DNA of 64,000 nt, taken from an uncultured Anaeroplasmataceae bacterium. Lineage in GTDB: Bacteria; Bacillota_I; Bacilli_A; Acholeplasmatales; Anaeroplasmataceae. The DNA lies in contig CAKQEA010000001.1 in the NCBI GenBank assembly GCA_934229785.1, forward strand, positions 62,001-126,000. Direction: 5' to 3'. A program made the position numbers and the translations under genes. The notes below the pieces were generated by a model. It made no database searches and was not told where the DNA came from. It was given only the letters and a program-made list of their open reading frames with translations. Positions 18,746-27,736 of the stretch are shown in pieces (the stretch's first letter is position 1; each line of letters opens with the position of its first letter).

Positions 18746-18853
18746 ACTAAGAAACGATGATGATATTCTAAAGCTTTTACACTTTATGCTTAGATGAAAA
18801 ATAAGTTTTATATATCATCTAATCGCTTAGATTTCTTAGTATTATGATACTAA
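18746..18853. repeat. Three-helix imperfect palindrome, element 2
   Basis: ACTAAGAAA (18746-18754) pairs with TTTCTTAGT (18832-18840), GATGATAT (18759-18766) with ATATCATC (18812-18819), and TCTAAAGC (18767-18774) with GCTTAGA (18788-18794, one bulge). An alternative hairpin, TTAGTAT-TATG-ATACTAA, begins in the closing arm (18836-18853). This ordered, nested pairing over 95 bases is more than chance AT-rich noise and could be a structured RNA or a DNA cruciform site. Confidence 0.5.
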
Positions 18854-19424
18854 ATATTAAATGAACAGCTTTTACAATAATTAAAAAAGTGTTCAATGAC
18901 ATTTAACAAAATGTTGATTTTTGAAAAAGTATTATTATTTCCTAAAAGATTTTATTTAACTACTGAATATAGCTGAATATGTTTTAGGATTTGCTTAATT
19001 GCTAATCCCCTAAGTCTATATGTCTTCACATTTTTTGAAAAACTTGTTGTTACTTGTATGGTTGATTGATAGTTTGTATATTTTCTATGCAAAAAGGGAA
19101 TTGAATTCCCTAAAATACTAAAAAAATAATTTATTGTAGTACAATCTTAATACAACAAGCTTATAGTTCAAAGCTATGGGCTTTTTCTTTAATTTAAAAT
19201 ACAAATAATATCTTTGTGTTTATTGTTTTTAATTGAAATTAATTATTCAATTTTTATCAAAAATAATAAAATTTTCATCATAAAAATTCTAAAAAATGTA
19301 AATTTTATAAAATAAAAAATAAAATTAATAAAATGTTTAATTTAACTACCCATATGTAATTATTTGTTGTATAATGAAGTTGAAATTTGACATTTTTGAG
19401 TTTATTTTGGTAGAAAGAAGGATT
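18854..19424. other. Non-coding stretch between the island and the NYN gene
   Basis: About 570 AT-rich bases with no frame I can support. It holds a short palindrome, AGGGAATTGAATTCCCT (near 19095-19111), and a terminator at 19157-19190, so some transcript probably ends here. No CRISPR repeats or tRNA seen. Confidence 0.4.
19157..19190 (+). terminator. Terminator of an unidentified transcript
   Basis: AAGCTTATAG (19157-19166) pairs with CTATGGGCTT (19174-19183) with two G-U pairs, followed by TTTCTTT. No gene precedes it for more than 600 bases, so it may close a small RNA. Confidence 0.6.
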
Positions 19425-20900
19425 ATGATGGAGTTAGAATTTATTGATGAAATACGTGAAATTGATCAATACGAAAATTATAAAAAAGATATTGTTTCAA
19501 AGATTGCATATCTAATAGGTGTTAAGGATTCTGTAATTAAAAATGATAGATTTATGCAAGATATTATTTTAGAGTTAGAAAAAAATGATGATGCTAAAAA
19601 AATAAGAGCTTTATCTATCTTAAGAAATGAATTTATAAGAAATTTTAAAGAAATAAGCCGTAGAAAGATTAATTTAGAGCCTATTGAAACATTAACAGAT
19701 TTAGTTTCAGTTGATTTAATAAAGTATTTAAGAAATAAAGGTATTGAAATTGTTCATGTTAATGTAAATTTATCACTTCATATTGCTTATATTAATCAAA
19801 TAATTTTAGAAAAAATAGATTTGATTAAGGATCTAATTCCATCTTGGATTAAGTGGGAGTATGTTAAATCAATTTTTTTAATGCCTGGATGCTATGCAGG
19901 TGTAAATGGCTCTAGTATTTCAAATCAAAATCAAGCTAAGAAGGTTATTTCTGCAATTAATCTTGTAAGAAAACAAATTGGAATTTATAGTTCATTTTAT
20001 CCCTATGGAACTTATTTAAATTGGGCAGAGGATAAAATAAAATCCTATTATGGTAATATTTTATTTAACGATGAGAAGTTTTTAAAAATATTATATGCTT
20101 CATTTGACGAAACCTTTCATGCAAATGAATATGTTATAGATGCGACAAAAGAGGATAAGGATTCTATTTATGATTTTATTGAGGAATCAATAAATATTGC
20201 TATTTTAGTCGATTGTGAAAATGTTGATCCATATAGATTTGCAAGTGTATTTAAAAATTTAAATGAGGATAACCTTAAAAAGATTAAGAAGGTTATTTTA
20301 TATGATGATGTTAACACCTCAGATGCATGGGATTATATTAACGAATTAATCAAGCTTCCTATTGAACATAAGGAGATACAAAGAGTTTTAGACAATAAGT
20401 CTTTAGTGGATATTGTGATGGCAACAGGAGCTTGTAAGGAATATTATCAAGAAAATACAGAAAGCTTGATTTTAGCATCTTCAGATTCGGATTTCTTTGG
20501 TTTAATTAGAAGTCTTGCAGGTGCAAGGTTTTATATTTTAAATGAGTCAGATAAAACCTCAAATTTAATTTTAGATAAGCTTGATGATGCTAATATTAAT
20601 TATTGCTTTATGGATTCTTTTGCTCAATCAGAGGTGCAAGATTTTAAGAATACTGTACTTCTTCGTAATTTGCAATCAAAACTTAATGATTTTAATGAAA
20701 CAAAGGAATTTGTAACCTTAAATCCCCAAAAACTAGTTGATATTATATTTCAAGAATGTTATATTCAAGGATCACGTTATCAATTAGATGCAGAAAAGAA
20801 AGTATTTTATGATAAATATATTAAAAAAGGCTTTAAGGTATCTATTGTAGGTAATGGTGATGAACAAAGATTTATTATGGAACTTGCTTCAATCAAATAG
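19425..20900 (+). CDS. NYN-domain (PIN-like) putative nuclease
   Basis: 491 residues from the first of two tandem ATGs behind AAGAAGG; the frame also opens 51 bases earlier without a site. The middle third reads as a NYN/LabA-like domain: ILVDCENVDPYRF (near 258), LVDIVMATGACKEYY and LASSDSDFFGLIRSL (near 352), with the acidic residues of a PIN-type metal site kept. The N-terminal 250 residues are helical and unrecognised; a small C-terminal domain follows (about 400-491). NYN proteins cut or bind RNA. The Nudix gene follows 30 bases later. Confidence 0.75.
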   Translation: MMELEFIDEIREIDQYENYKKDIVSKIAYLIGVKDSVIKNDRFMQDIILELEKNDDAKKIRALSILRNEFIRNFKEISRRKINLEPIETLTDLVSVDLIKYLRNKGIEIVHVNVNLSLHIAYINQIILEKIDLIKDLIPSWIKWEYVKSIFLMPGCYAGVNGSSISNQNQAKKVISAINLVRKQIGIYSSFYPYGTYLNWAEDKIKSYYGNILFNDEKFLKILYASFDETFHANEYVIDATKEDKDSIYDFIEESINIAILVDCENVDPYRFASVFKNLNEDNLKKIKKVILYDDVNTSDAWDYINELIKLPIEHKEIQRVLDNKSLVDIVMATGACKEYYQENTESLILASSDSDFFGLIRSLAGARFYILNESDKTSNLILDKLDDANINYCFMDSFAQSEVQDFKNTVLLRNLQSKLNDFNETKEFVTLNPQKLVDIIFQECYIQGSRYQLDAEKKVFYDKYIKKGFKVSIVGNGDEQRFIMELASIK

Positions 20901-20930
20901 AATATCTATATAATTATATGAGGTTTATTT

Positions 20931-21362
20931 ATGGAAAAAACAATTGTATGTTATCTTATAAAGGATGACAAATATTTAATGCTTTATAGAAATAAAAAGA
21001 TAGTTGATCCTAATAAGGGAAAATGGATAACTGTCGGTGGACATATTGAAAATGGTGAAACAAAAGAGGAAGCCTGTATACGAGAGGTATATGAAGAAAC
21101 TGGCTATAGGTTAACTAATTATAAATACTTAGGCCAAGTTAGGTTTAAAGGTGATTTTGAACAAAGTATGGATATTTTCGTTTCTCATAATTTTACTGGG
21201 AAAATGCATGAATGTGATGAAGGAGAGCTTCAATGGTTTTCTAAAGCTGATGTTTTAAAATTAAATATGTGGGAGGGAGATTTTTTATTTATAGATGATG
21301 TCTTTAATGAAAAAAGAATAGATTTGGATATTTGTTATAGTAATGGAAAATTAATAAATTAA
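20931..21362 (+). CDS. Nudix hydrolase, MutT-like (8-oxo-dGTP type)
   Basis: 143 residues. The full Nudix box GX5EX7REUXEEXGU is present, from GGHIENGE to REVYEETGY (around residues 38-60), which binds Mg2+ and the diphosphate of nucleoside-diphosphate substrates. The Firmicute MutT/Mth1-like layout (N-terminal CYLIKDDKYLMLYR, later QWFSKADVLKLNMWEGD) suggests an 8-oxo-(d)GTP diphosphatase, but substrate cannot be fixed from sequence. Ends at TAA, with the HD gene 60 bases on. Confidence 0.85.
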   Translation: MEKTIVCYLIKDDKYLMLYRNKKIVDPNKGKWITVGGHIENGETKEEACIREVYEETGYRLTNYKYLGQVRFKGDFEQSMDIFVSHNFTGKMHECDEGELQWFSKADVLKLNMWEGDFLFIDDVFNEKRIDLDICYSNGKLIN

Positions 21363-21424
21363 TTTACAAAATATTTACGATTTTATCTTTAAAATCTTTT
21401 ATAATTATAAAAGAGGTTGATATA

Positions 21425-22084
21425 ATGATTACTTTTGAGGAAATTAAAAATAATAAAGAAATTAATACATACATTGAGAAGGCAGATTTATCTTTAAAGG
21501 CATTAGGCTATACTGAGCATTCATTTGCTCATGTCACTAAGGTTGCAAATGATGCAGGATATATTTTAGAAACACTTGGATATGATAAACATACTGTTGA
21601 GCTTGTTAAAATTGCAGGTTATTTGCATGATATCGGAAATTTGGTAAATAGAATTGATCACTCACAAAGTGGTGCCATTATGGCATTTCGAATACTTGAT
21701 CACTTAAATATGGATCCGGGGGATATTGCAGATATTGTTTCAGCTATTGGTAATCATGATGAAGGTAGTGGTGTACCTGTTAATCCTATTTCAGCAGCTT
21801 TAATTATTGCAGATAAGGCTGATGTAAGAAGGAGTAGAGTTAGAAATAATAGTGAACTTAATTTTGATATTCACGATAGAGTTAATTATTCTGTTGAAAA
21901 ATCTTTATTGAAGATAAATACAGATCACACTATTATTAAGTTAAAGCTTGATATTGATACTAAGATTAGTCCAGTTATGGAGTATTTTGAAATTTTCACT
22001 AATCGAATGGTTTTATGTAGAAAGGCTGCAGAGACTCTTGGTATGAAATTTAAGCTTATTATAAATGAACAATCACTGATGTAG
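21425..22084 (+). CDS. HD-domain metal-dependent phosphohydrolase
   Basis: 219 residues. Metal-binding HD superfamily motifs: HSFAHVTKV (near 31), LHDIGN (near 74) and GNHDEGSGVPV (near 115), then ADKADVRRSR. Members hydrolyse nucleotides or cyclic nucleotides, or act on phosphorylated metabolites. The ATG follows AAAAGAGGTTGAT. It stands between a Nudix hydrolase and MATE exporters without obvious pathway context. Confidence 0.8.
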   Translation: MITFEEIKNNKEINTYIEKADLSLKALGYTEHSFAHVTKVANDAGYILETLGYDKHTVELVKIAGYLHDIGNLVNRIDHSQSGAIMAFRILDHLNMDPGDIADIVSAIGNHDEGSGVPVNPISAALIIADKADVRRSRVRNNSELNFDIHDRVNYSVEKSLLKINTDHTIIKLKLDIDTKISPVMEYFEIFTNRMVLCRKAAETLGMKFKLIINEQSLM

Positions 22085-22187
22085 GATAAATTTAATGTAT
22101 ATATAAGGCAGAAGATGAATGTGACATTAGATTGTCCTTTTTTTCTTTTTCTAAAAGTGCTATTATAATATTAAAGTGGTGAGAAAA

Positions 22188-23522
22188 ATGAAAAATAAAA
22201 TAGATATGACAAATGGTAATATTTATAAACTAATACTTTTATTTTCAATGCCTTTGTTTATTGGAAATTTGTTTCAATTATTATATACATTATGTGATTC
22301 TATTATTGCCTCACATTTAATTGGAAGTGATGCTTTAGCAGCTATTGGCGCTACAAGTAGTGTTACATCACTTATTGTAACCTTAACCTCTGGTATGGGA
22401 GCAGGAGCATCTATTATTATTTCTAAGGCTTTTGGGGAGCATAATAATGCTAAAATTAAAAATTCAATTTTTACTATTATCGTTATTAATATTTTAATAT
22501 CTATTGTTATTAGCTTAGTTGTTTTTCTTTCAACTGATGGTATTTTAAATTTATTAAATGTTCCTTTAGATATTTATCAAATGGCTAAGGATTATTTTGT
22601 TGTTATGATTTTAGGTTTAATAACAACTTTGATGTATAATACTCTAAGTGGAATTTTGAGGGCTTTTGGTAATAGCTTTTTCCCTCTTTTAGTTTTGATT
22701 TTTTCAAGCATCATTAATATTGGAGGAGATTTTTTATTCATTTTGCCATTAAAAATGGGTTTATTTGGCTCAGCCTTAGCTACAATAATTGCCCAATTAA
22801 TTTCAGTTATTGTTTTGATTTTTTATCTTGTGATAAAATATCCTGAATATAGGTTAAATAAAATAGATATTTATTTAAGAAAAAATAATATTATAAATAT
22901 TTTAACTACAGGATTATCAATGGGACTTATGAATAGTATTTTCACAATTGGTGGTATTTTAATGTCTAGATCAATTAATGAGCTTGGGTCTGATATTATA
23001 AGTGCAAATACATCAAGTAGAAGAGTAATTGAGATAGGAATGATGCCTATTTCTTCATTATCAAATGCTTGTTCTATTTTTGTTTCTCAAAATTATGGAG
23101 CAAAAAAGGTTGATAGAGCTAAAGATGGTGTTAAAAAGACAATTATTTTTTCTTTTATTTGGTCAATTATTTTCCTTTTAATAATTCCACTTGAAAAGAT
23201 GCTAATTATTTTTCTTTCTGCAACAAATGAACCTATAATTATAGATAATGCAATGCTTTGTATAAATTGGTCTCTTCCTTTTTATTTTCCTTTAGGTGTT
23301 TTATCAATAATACGTGCTTCACTTCAAAGCTTTGGTAAAAAGATAGTACCGCTTATTTCTAGTAGTATTGAACTTGTATTAAAGCTAATTTCGGCTTTTC
23401 TTTGGATTCCTAGTATTGGATATGTTGGTGCATGTATAACTGAACCTATAAGCTGGATTGTTTGTTGTATCTTTATAACAACAATTTATATTATTTATTT
23501 TAAAACAAAGAAGATAGAATAA
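22188..23522 (+). CDS. MATE family efflux transporter (first of three)
   Basis: 444 residues from the ATG behind GGTGAG; a GTG 12 bases upstream is the alternative. It has about 12 membrane segments in two homologous halves. PLFIGNLFQLLYTLCDSIIAS near the start and VSQNYGAKKVDRAKDG at the junction are typical of MATE proteins of the NorM/DinF type, which expel cationic drugs or metabolites against Na+ or H+. The next MATE gene starts 12 bases after the stop, so the two are probably co-expressed. Confidence 0.9.
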   Translation: MKNKIDMTNGNIYKLILLFSMPLFIGNLFQLLYTLCDSIIASHLIGSDALAAIGATSSVTSLIVTLTSGMGAGASIIISKAFGEHNNAKIKNSIFTIIVINILISIVISLVVFLSTDGILNLLNVPLDIYQMAKDYFVVMILGLITTLMYNTLSGILRAFGNSFFPLLVLIFSSIINIGGDFLFILPLKMGLFGSALATIIAQLISVIVLIFYLVIKYPEYRLNKIDIYLRKNNIINILTTGLSMGLMNSIFTIGGILMSRSINELGSDIISANTSSRRVIEIGMMPISSLSNACSIFVSQNYGAKKVDRAKDGVKKTIIFSFIWSIIFLLIIPLEKMLIIFLSATNEPIIIDNAMLCINWSLPFYFPLGVLSIIRASLQSFGKKIVPLISSSIELVLKLISAFLWIPSIGYVGACITEPISWIVCCIFITTIYIIYFKTKKIE

Positions 23523-23534
23523 TTGGTGATTTTG

Positions 23535-24899
23535 ATGGATAAGAGTAAGAATTTAGGTGAAGGTAATATTTTAAAGCTAATATTATTGATGGGTATTCCT
23601 ACAATGTTTGCCCAAATTGTAAATTTATTATATAACATTGTTGATAAAATTTTTATTGGGCACATTGCTGTTATTGGGGGAGATGCATTAACTGGAGTTG
23701 GATTATGTACAGCTTTAATTACAATCATTTCAGCATTTGCTCAATTTGTAGGTAGTGGTGGAGCGCCCCTTGCTTCAATTGCCTTGGGTAAAAATGATTT
23801 AGAAAAGGCTAAAAAAATATTAGGTAATGGTGTTTTATTTTTAATTGTTATGTCAATTGTTTTATGTATAATATTTTATCCATTAGAGAATTGGTATTTT
23901 AAGATTGTTGGAGGATCAGATATTACATCGCCATATGCTAAGGAGTATTTAAATATTTATTTAAGTGGAACTATTTTTGTTATGATATCGTTAGGCTTGA
24001 ATAATTTTATTACAGCTCAAGGAAAATCAAATTTAGCTATGTTTTCTATTGTTATTGGAGCAATAATTAATATTGCTTTAGATCCCTTTTTTATATATGT
24101 ATTAAATATGGGAGTAAGTGGTGCAGCGCTTGCAACTGTAATATCTCAAGGCTGCAGCTGTGTTTGGATTTTAGTCATTTTATTTAAAAAAACTACTTCT
24201 TTAAAAATTGAGTTTAAGTATTTAAAACCGGATTTTAAATTGATGCTTGATGTTGCCTCACTAGGTATTGCGCCCTTTGTTATGTCTTCAACTGAGAGCT
24301 TGATTACCTTGACAATGTCAGGTCAGTTTCAAAAATATGGTGGAGATGATTATGTTGGTTCTTTAACCATTATGCAAAGTGTAATGATGATAATGTCAAC
24401 TCCGCTTACAGGCTTTTCTCAAGGTGTCACCTCGTTGATGGCTTATAATTATGGAGCTAAAAAGAATGATAGATTAAAAAAAATAGCAAAATATTCCTTT
24501 TTGATTTTCTTTTTATATGGATTTGTTTTTTCATTAATGATTATTATTTTTCCAAGAATGTTTGCCAATATGTTTACAGATGATATTAGTAAAATAGATA
24601 TAACAGTAAAATATATGCCGTTATTTATGATGGGAATGACTATTTTTGGTTTACAAAGAGCTTGTCAAACAACATTTGTTGCGACTCATCAAGCGAAGAT
24701 TAGCTTATTTGTAGCTTTACTTAGAAAGGTTATTTTATTGATTCCTTTTGCCTTTATTTTTCCATTATTTTCAGGCGTTGTTGGAGTTTATTTGGCTGAA
24801 GGTGTTGCTGATTTACTATCAGCAGTTACATGCACAATTATCTTTTTAATTAAATTTCCAAAAATTTTAAGGGAAAATGAGTTAGAATATGAGAAATGA
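23535..24899 (+). CDS. MATE family efflux transporter (second of three)
   Basis: 454 residues from the ATG behind TTGGTGAT. It has about 12 membrane segments; the N-terminal MGIPTMFAQIVNLLYNIVDKIFIGH and the internal LMAYNYGAKKNDRLKK are MATE signatures. It is clearly diverged from the upstream copy, so it is not a recent tandem duplicate. Substrate unknown. Confidence 0.9.
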   Translation: MDKSKNLGEGNILKLILLMGIPTMFAQIVNLLYNIVDKIFIGHIAVIGGDALTGVGLCTALITIISAFAQFVGSGGAPLASIALGKNDLEKAKKILGNGVLFLIVMSIVLCIIFYPLENWYFKIVGGSDITSPYAKEYLNIYLSGTIFVMISLGLNNFITAQGKSNLAMFSIVIGAIINIALDPFFIYVLNMGVSGAALATVISQGCSCVWILVILFKKTTSLKIEFKYLKPDFKLMLDVASLGIAPFVMSSTESLITLTMSGQFQKYGGDDYVGSLTIMQSVMMIMSTPLTGFSQGVTSLMAYNYGAKKNDRLKKIAKYSFLIFFLYGFVFSLMIIIFPRMFANMFTDDISKIDITVKYMPLFMMGMTIFGLQRACQTTFVATHQAKISLFVALLRKVILLIPFAFIFPLFSGVVGVYLAEGVADLLSAVTCTIIFLIKFPKILRENELEYEK

Positions 24900-25074
24900 T
24901 AATTTAACTTGGAATATTTGTTTTAATATTTAATTAAAGATAAGATATTAAGTGCTGATTTAATTAAATTCGGATAAGTTTTAAAGATGAACTTGTAGCG
25001 TTTATTTAAGATGGTATAAAGATGTATTAATCTGATACCTCAAAAGATGAATATAGATTTATTGGAGAATGATT

Positions 25075-25626
25075 ATGAAAAAATATTTAAAAATGATACC
25101 TGTTATGTTTTATCCATATGCTTATGTTATTCCACTTATTATTAGGATTGCTGCAGATGATAGTAATTATCTTGAGGAAATACTACTTGGAATTTTAATT
25201 TGTGGAATTGTATTTAATATTTTAGTTATTATTGTTGCCTTTTATAATAGCGTTGTAAGTGCTTGTGGTAAATATAGTGTTGTTGAAGCGGCTAAAATTA
25301 ATATGATTACAAAATGTGTTCAGATTCCAGCTTATATTTTTCATTTTTGGCTTGGAATATTAGGACTTATAATGAGTATTTGGGGAATTGGAATTATTTT
25401 ATTTGTTGTAGTTGTGGATCTAATTACTATTTTTATCACTGGTGTTAGCGCTATGGGTCTTAGCGTTTTAATGTTAAAAACTAAAACTATTGATTTTAAA
25501 TTTGCAGTATTAGGAGCAATTGCATCATTTATGTATTGTATAGATGTTGTGGTTGCAATTAAATATTATTGGATTGCTAAAAATAAAATAAAAAATAATT
25601 GTAGTATTATTTCAAATATGTCTTGA
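25075..25626 (+). CDS. Small polytopic membrane protein of unknown function
   Basis: 183 residues from the ATG behind TTGGAGA; an ATG 6 bases upstream overlaps that site. Four or five hydrophobic helices (about 8-26, 35-60, 78-105, 108-130, 142-165) and no soluble domain or recognised motif. It lies alone between two MATE genes with about 170 and 50 base gaps. Confidence 0.6.
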   Translation: MKKYLKMIPVMFYPYAYVIPLIIRIAADDSNYLEEILLGILICGIVFNILVIIVAFYNSVVSACGKYSVVEAAKINMITKCVQIPAYIFHFWLGILGLIMSIWGIGIILFVVVVDLITIFITGVSAMGLSVLMLKTKTIDFKFAVLGAIASFMYCIDVVVAIKYYWIAKNKIKNNCSIISNMS

Positions 25627-25675
25627 AAAAGGTATTTAATAGATTTATAATACCTTTGCTTTAAGGGGTGTTAAT

Positions 25676-27091
25676 GTGGAAAATAAAAAGGAAATGGATT
25701 TAACAGTTGGTAATTTATTTTTGAAAATTCCAATGTTTGTTTTACCACTAATGATGACAACAATTTTTCAATTATTATATACGACAATAGATTTATGGTG
25801 TGTATCAAGTTATGGTGATGGTGCAATATCTATGTCAGCGATTGGTTCAAATTCAGCTTTAATTAATTTAATTATTACTGTTTTGGTTTCTTTAGCAACA
25901 GGTGCCAATGTTTGTATTTCAATGGCTAAAGGTGCAAATGATAGAATAAGAGCAAATAAAATTTTGCATACAGCTTTAATTGTTGCTATAGTAGGTGGAA
26001 TTATTGTTTCAATATTTGGTTTTTTTATGGCTCCAGTTTTTTTAAAGCTAATGGGTACTCCTTCATCAATAATTGGTAAGGCTACAATCTATTTGAAAAT
26101 TTATTTTTTAGGTGTACCAATGCTTATGATTTATAATTTTGGTTCTCAAATGCTTAGAGCATTAGGTGATTCTAAAAGACCATTATATATTTTAATTATA
26201 TCTGGAATATTTAATGTTGCTTTTGATTTATTGTTTGTTTGCATATTTAAAATGGATGTTATGGGAGTAGCCATTGCTACAGTTATATCACAGGCTGTTT
26301 CTGCAATTTTAACAATTGGTTGGTTTGTTGTAAATAAGAATGGATTTGTTAGATTAAAAATAGCTGAATTAAGGGTAAATAAAAAAGAACTTATTGAGAT
26401 TTTAAAAATTGGTATTCCTGCTGGATTACAAGGCTTAGCTTTCTGCATTCCAAATGTTTTAATTCAGTCATCACTATATACTATTAATGATTATTATATT
26501 AATGGTGTCTTAATCTCACAAGATGAAATTGTTGCAGGTGCTTCAGCCTCTAGTCAAATTGAGGGCTATATTTTTGCAATGCTTGATGCGTTTGCTGTTG
26601 GGCTTGTTTCATTTACAGGTCAAAATTTTGGAGCTAAGAAGAAAACTAATATGCGTAAATGCTATTGGTATAGTTTTATATGGATGATGATATTTTGGGT
26701 TGGTTGCTTAATTTTGGTTGTTTTAATACCAGAAGGTCTTTTATCTATTTTTATTAAAAAATCAGAGGGAATAGTTATCTCTAGTGCTATTGCAGCTGGA
26801 AAGCAAAGGCTATTTATTATGGGCTTTACTTATTTCTTAGATGGTTTAATGGATATTAATAGTGATTATTTACGAGGAATGAAGGTTTCAACCCCTCCTG
26901 CGATTATCACTATGCTTGGTTGCTCAGGTACTCGTATTTTATTCCTTCTTACTTTATTTAAGACACCACAATTTCATACTATATTCTGGTTATATGCAGC
27001 ATTCCCTATTAGCTGGATTTTAGTAAATTTAGTATATATTCCGGTTGTTTTAGTTAGTGAAAAAAAGATGTTTAAGCTTATTGAGTGTTAA
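25676..27091 (+). CDS. MATE family efflux transporter (third of three)
   Basis: 471 residues from a GTG behind AAGGGGTG; the nearby ATG is out of frame. It has about 12 membrane segments, with PLMMTTIFQLLYTTIDLWCVS near the start and VSFTGQNFGAKKKTNMRKC after the first half. It belongs to a different MATE branch from the two upstream copies: the loop around residues 265-285 is longer. Substrate unknown. Confidence 0.9.
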   Translation: MENKKEMDLTVGNLFLKIPMFVLPLMMTTIFQLLYTTIDLWCVSSYGDGAISMSAIGSNSALINLIITVLVSLATGANVCISMAKGANDRIRANKILHTALIVAIVGGIIVSIFGFFMAPVFLKLMGTPSSIIGKATIYLKIYFLGVPMLMIYNFGSQMLRALGDSKRPLYILIISGIFNVAFDLLFVCIFKMDVMGVAIATVISQAVSAILTIGWFVVNKNGFVRLKIAELRVNKKELIEILKIGIPAGLQGLAFCIPNVLIQSSLYTINDYYINGVLISQDEIVAGASASSQIEGYIFAMLDAFAVGLVSFTGQNFGAKKKTNMRKCYWYSFIWMMIFWVGCLILVVLIPEGLLSIFIKKSEGIVISSAIAAGKQRLFIMGFTYFLDGLMDINSDYLRGMKVSTPPAIITMLGCSGTRILFLLTLFKTPQFHTIFWLYAAFPISWILVNLVYIPVVLVSEKKMFKLIEC

Positions 27092-27196
27092 GCATAGAAT
27101 TTTTGTTTAGTTTTTATTGCTTTTTTTAATGTATGATAATGACCTACTTTTGTTCTTTACCAATTTTGAAATTGATATTTTAATAGGAATTTATTT

Positions 27197-27259
27197 AAAA
27201 CTCTAATTTATTTAACGTTTATTTTTTAGAATAATGTTAAGTTTAATTAGAGTTTTTTT
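27197..27259 (+). terminator. Terminator downstream of the third MATE gene
   Basis: AAAACTCTAATT (27197-27208) pairs with AATTAGAGTTTT (27245-27256), with an inner TAACGTT/AATGTTA pair and a T run to 27259. Confidence 0.75.
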
Positions 27260-27274
27260 GGTATTTATTTCTTA

Positions 27275-27327
27275 TTGACAAGTTAGTTTTTGCTAACTAT
27301 AATATATTTGTGTTAGTGCAATCTAAC
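27275..27327 (+). promoter_or_regulatory. Consensus promoter with two metal-repressor-like palindromes
   Basis: TTGACA (27275-27280), 17 bases, TATAAT (27298-27303). The whole spacer is the palindrome AGTTAG-TTTTTG-CTAACT (27281-27298), and a second copy, GTTAG-TGCAAT-CTAAC (27312-27327), covers the start of transcription. The same GTTAG-N6-CTAAC site lies before the HMA gene at 47384. A repressor bound here would block RNA polymerase fully. A DtxR/MntR-type iron or manganese regulator is my inference from the gene content. Confidence 0.75.
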
Positions 27328-27343
27328 TTTATGAGGTTTTAAT

Positions 27344-27736
27344 ATGAGTAAAGAAGAGAGAAAAAAGAAAAAAGAGCTTAAGCATTGGAATCAAGAGGTA
27401 AAGCTTATTCCAAAAATGATTGAGATATATTGTCATGGTAATCATAATACTAAGGATCATGAGCTTTGTCCTAAGTGTCAGGAGCTTAAGGAGTATTCGC
27501 TATTTAGATTATCAAAATGCCCATTTAAGGTTAATAAAAAGTTTTGTAGTTTTTGTAAGATTCATTGTTACAAGCCTGATATGAAGGAACAAATTAAGGA
27601 TGTAATGAGGTATTCAGGTCCAAGAATGTTATTTTCTCATCCTATTTTTTCAATTTCACATGTTGTACAAATGATTAAATATAAAAAGATGAAGAAAAAA
27701 GAGGCAAAGAAAATGGAGGAGAAAAATAATGATTGA
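27344..27736 (+). CDS. YgbA_NO-family (nitrous oxide-stimulated promoter) cysteine-rich protein
   Basis: 130 residues. The conserved block of the family is nearly complete: IEIYCHGNH, LCPKCQELKEYS, RLSKCPF, CSFCKIHCY and VMRYSGPRML, with seven or more cysteines placed for metal or cluster binding, and a Lys-rich tail. E. coli YgbA is induced by nitrosative stress and iron limitation; its biochemistry is poorly known. Here it leads an ABC/ECF uptake operon behind a doubly repressed promoter and overlaps the next gene by 8 bases, tying it to metal acquisition. Confidence 0.8.
   Translation: MSKEERKKKKELKHWNQEVKLIPKMIEIYCHGNHNTKDHELCPKCQELKEYSLFRLSKCPFKVNKKFCSFCKIHCYKPDMKEQIKDVMRYSGPRMLFSHPIFSISHVVQMIKYKKMKKKEAKKMEEKNND

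Noticed and set aside
9640..18853. Prophage or integrative plasmid
   Set aside because: No integrase, transposase, capsid, replication or tRNA attachment gene is visible. Island is used only in the sense of gene content and remnants.
18533..19424. CRISPR array or tracrRNA near the RNase III gene
   Set aside because: The repeats are inverted, few and unequally spaced, with no run of identical direct repeats and spacers. No cas gene is in the window. The terminator at 19157 follows a nexus-like sequence only superficially.
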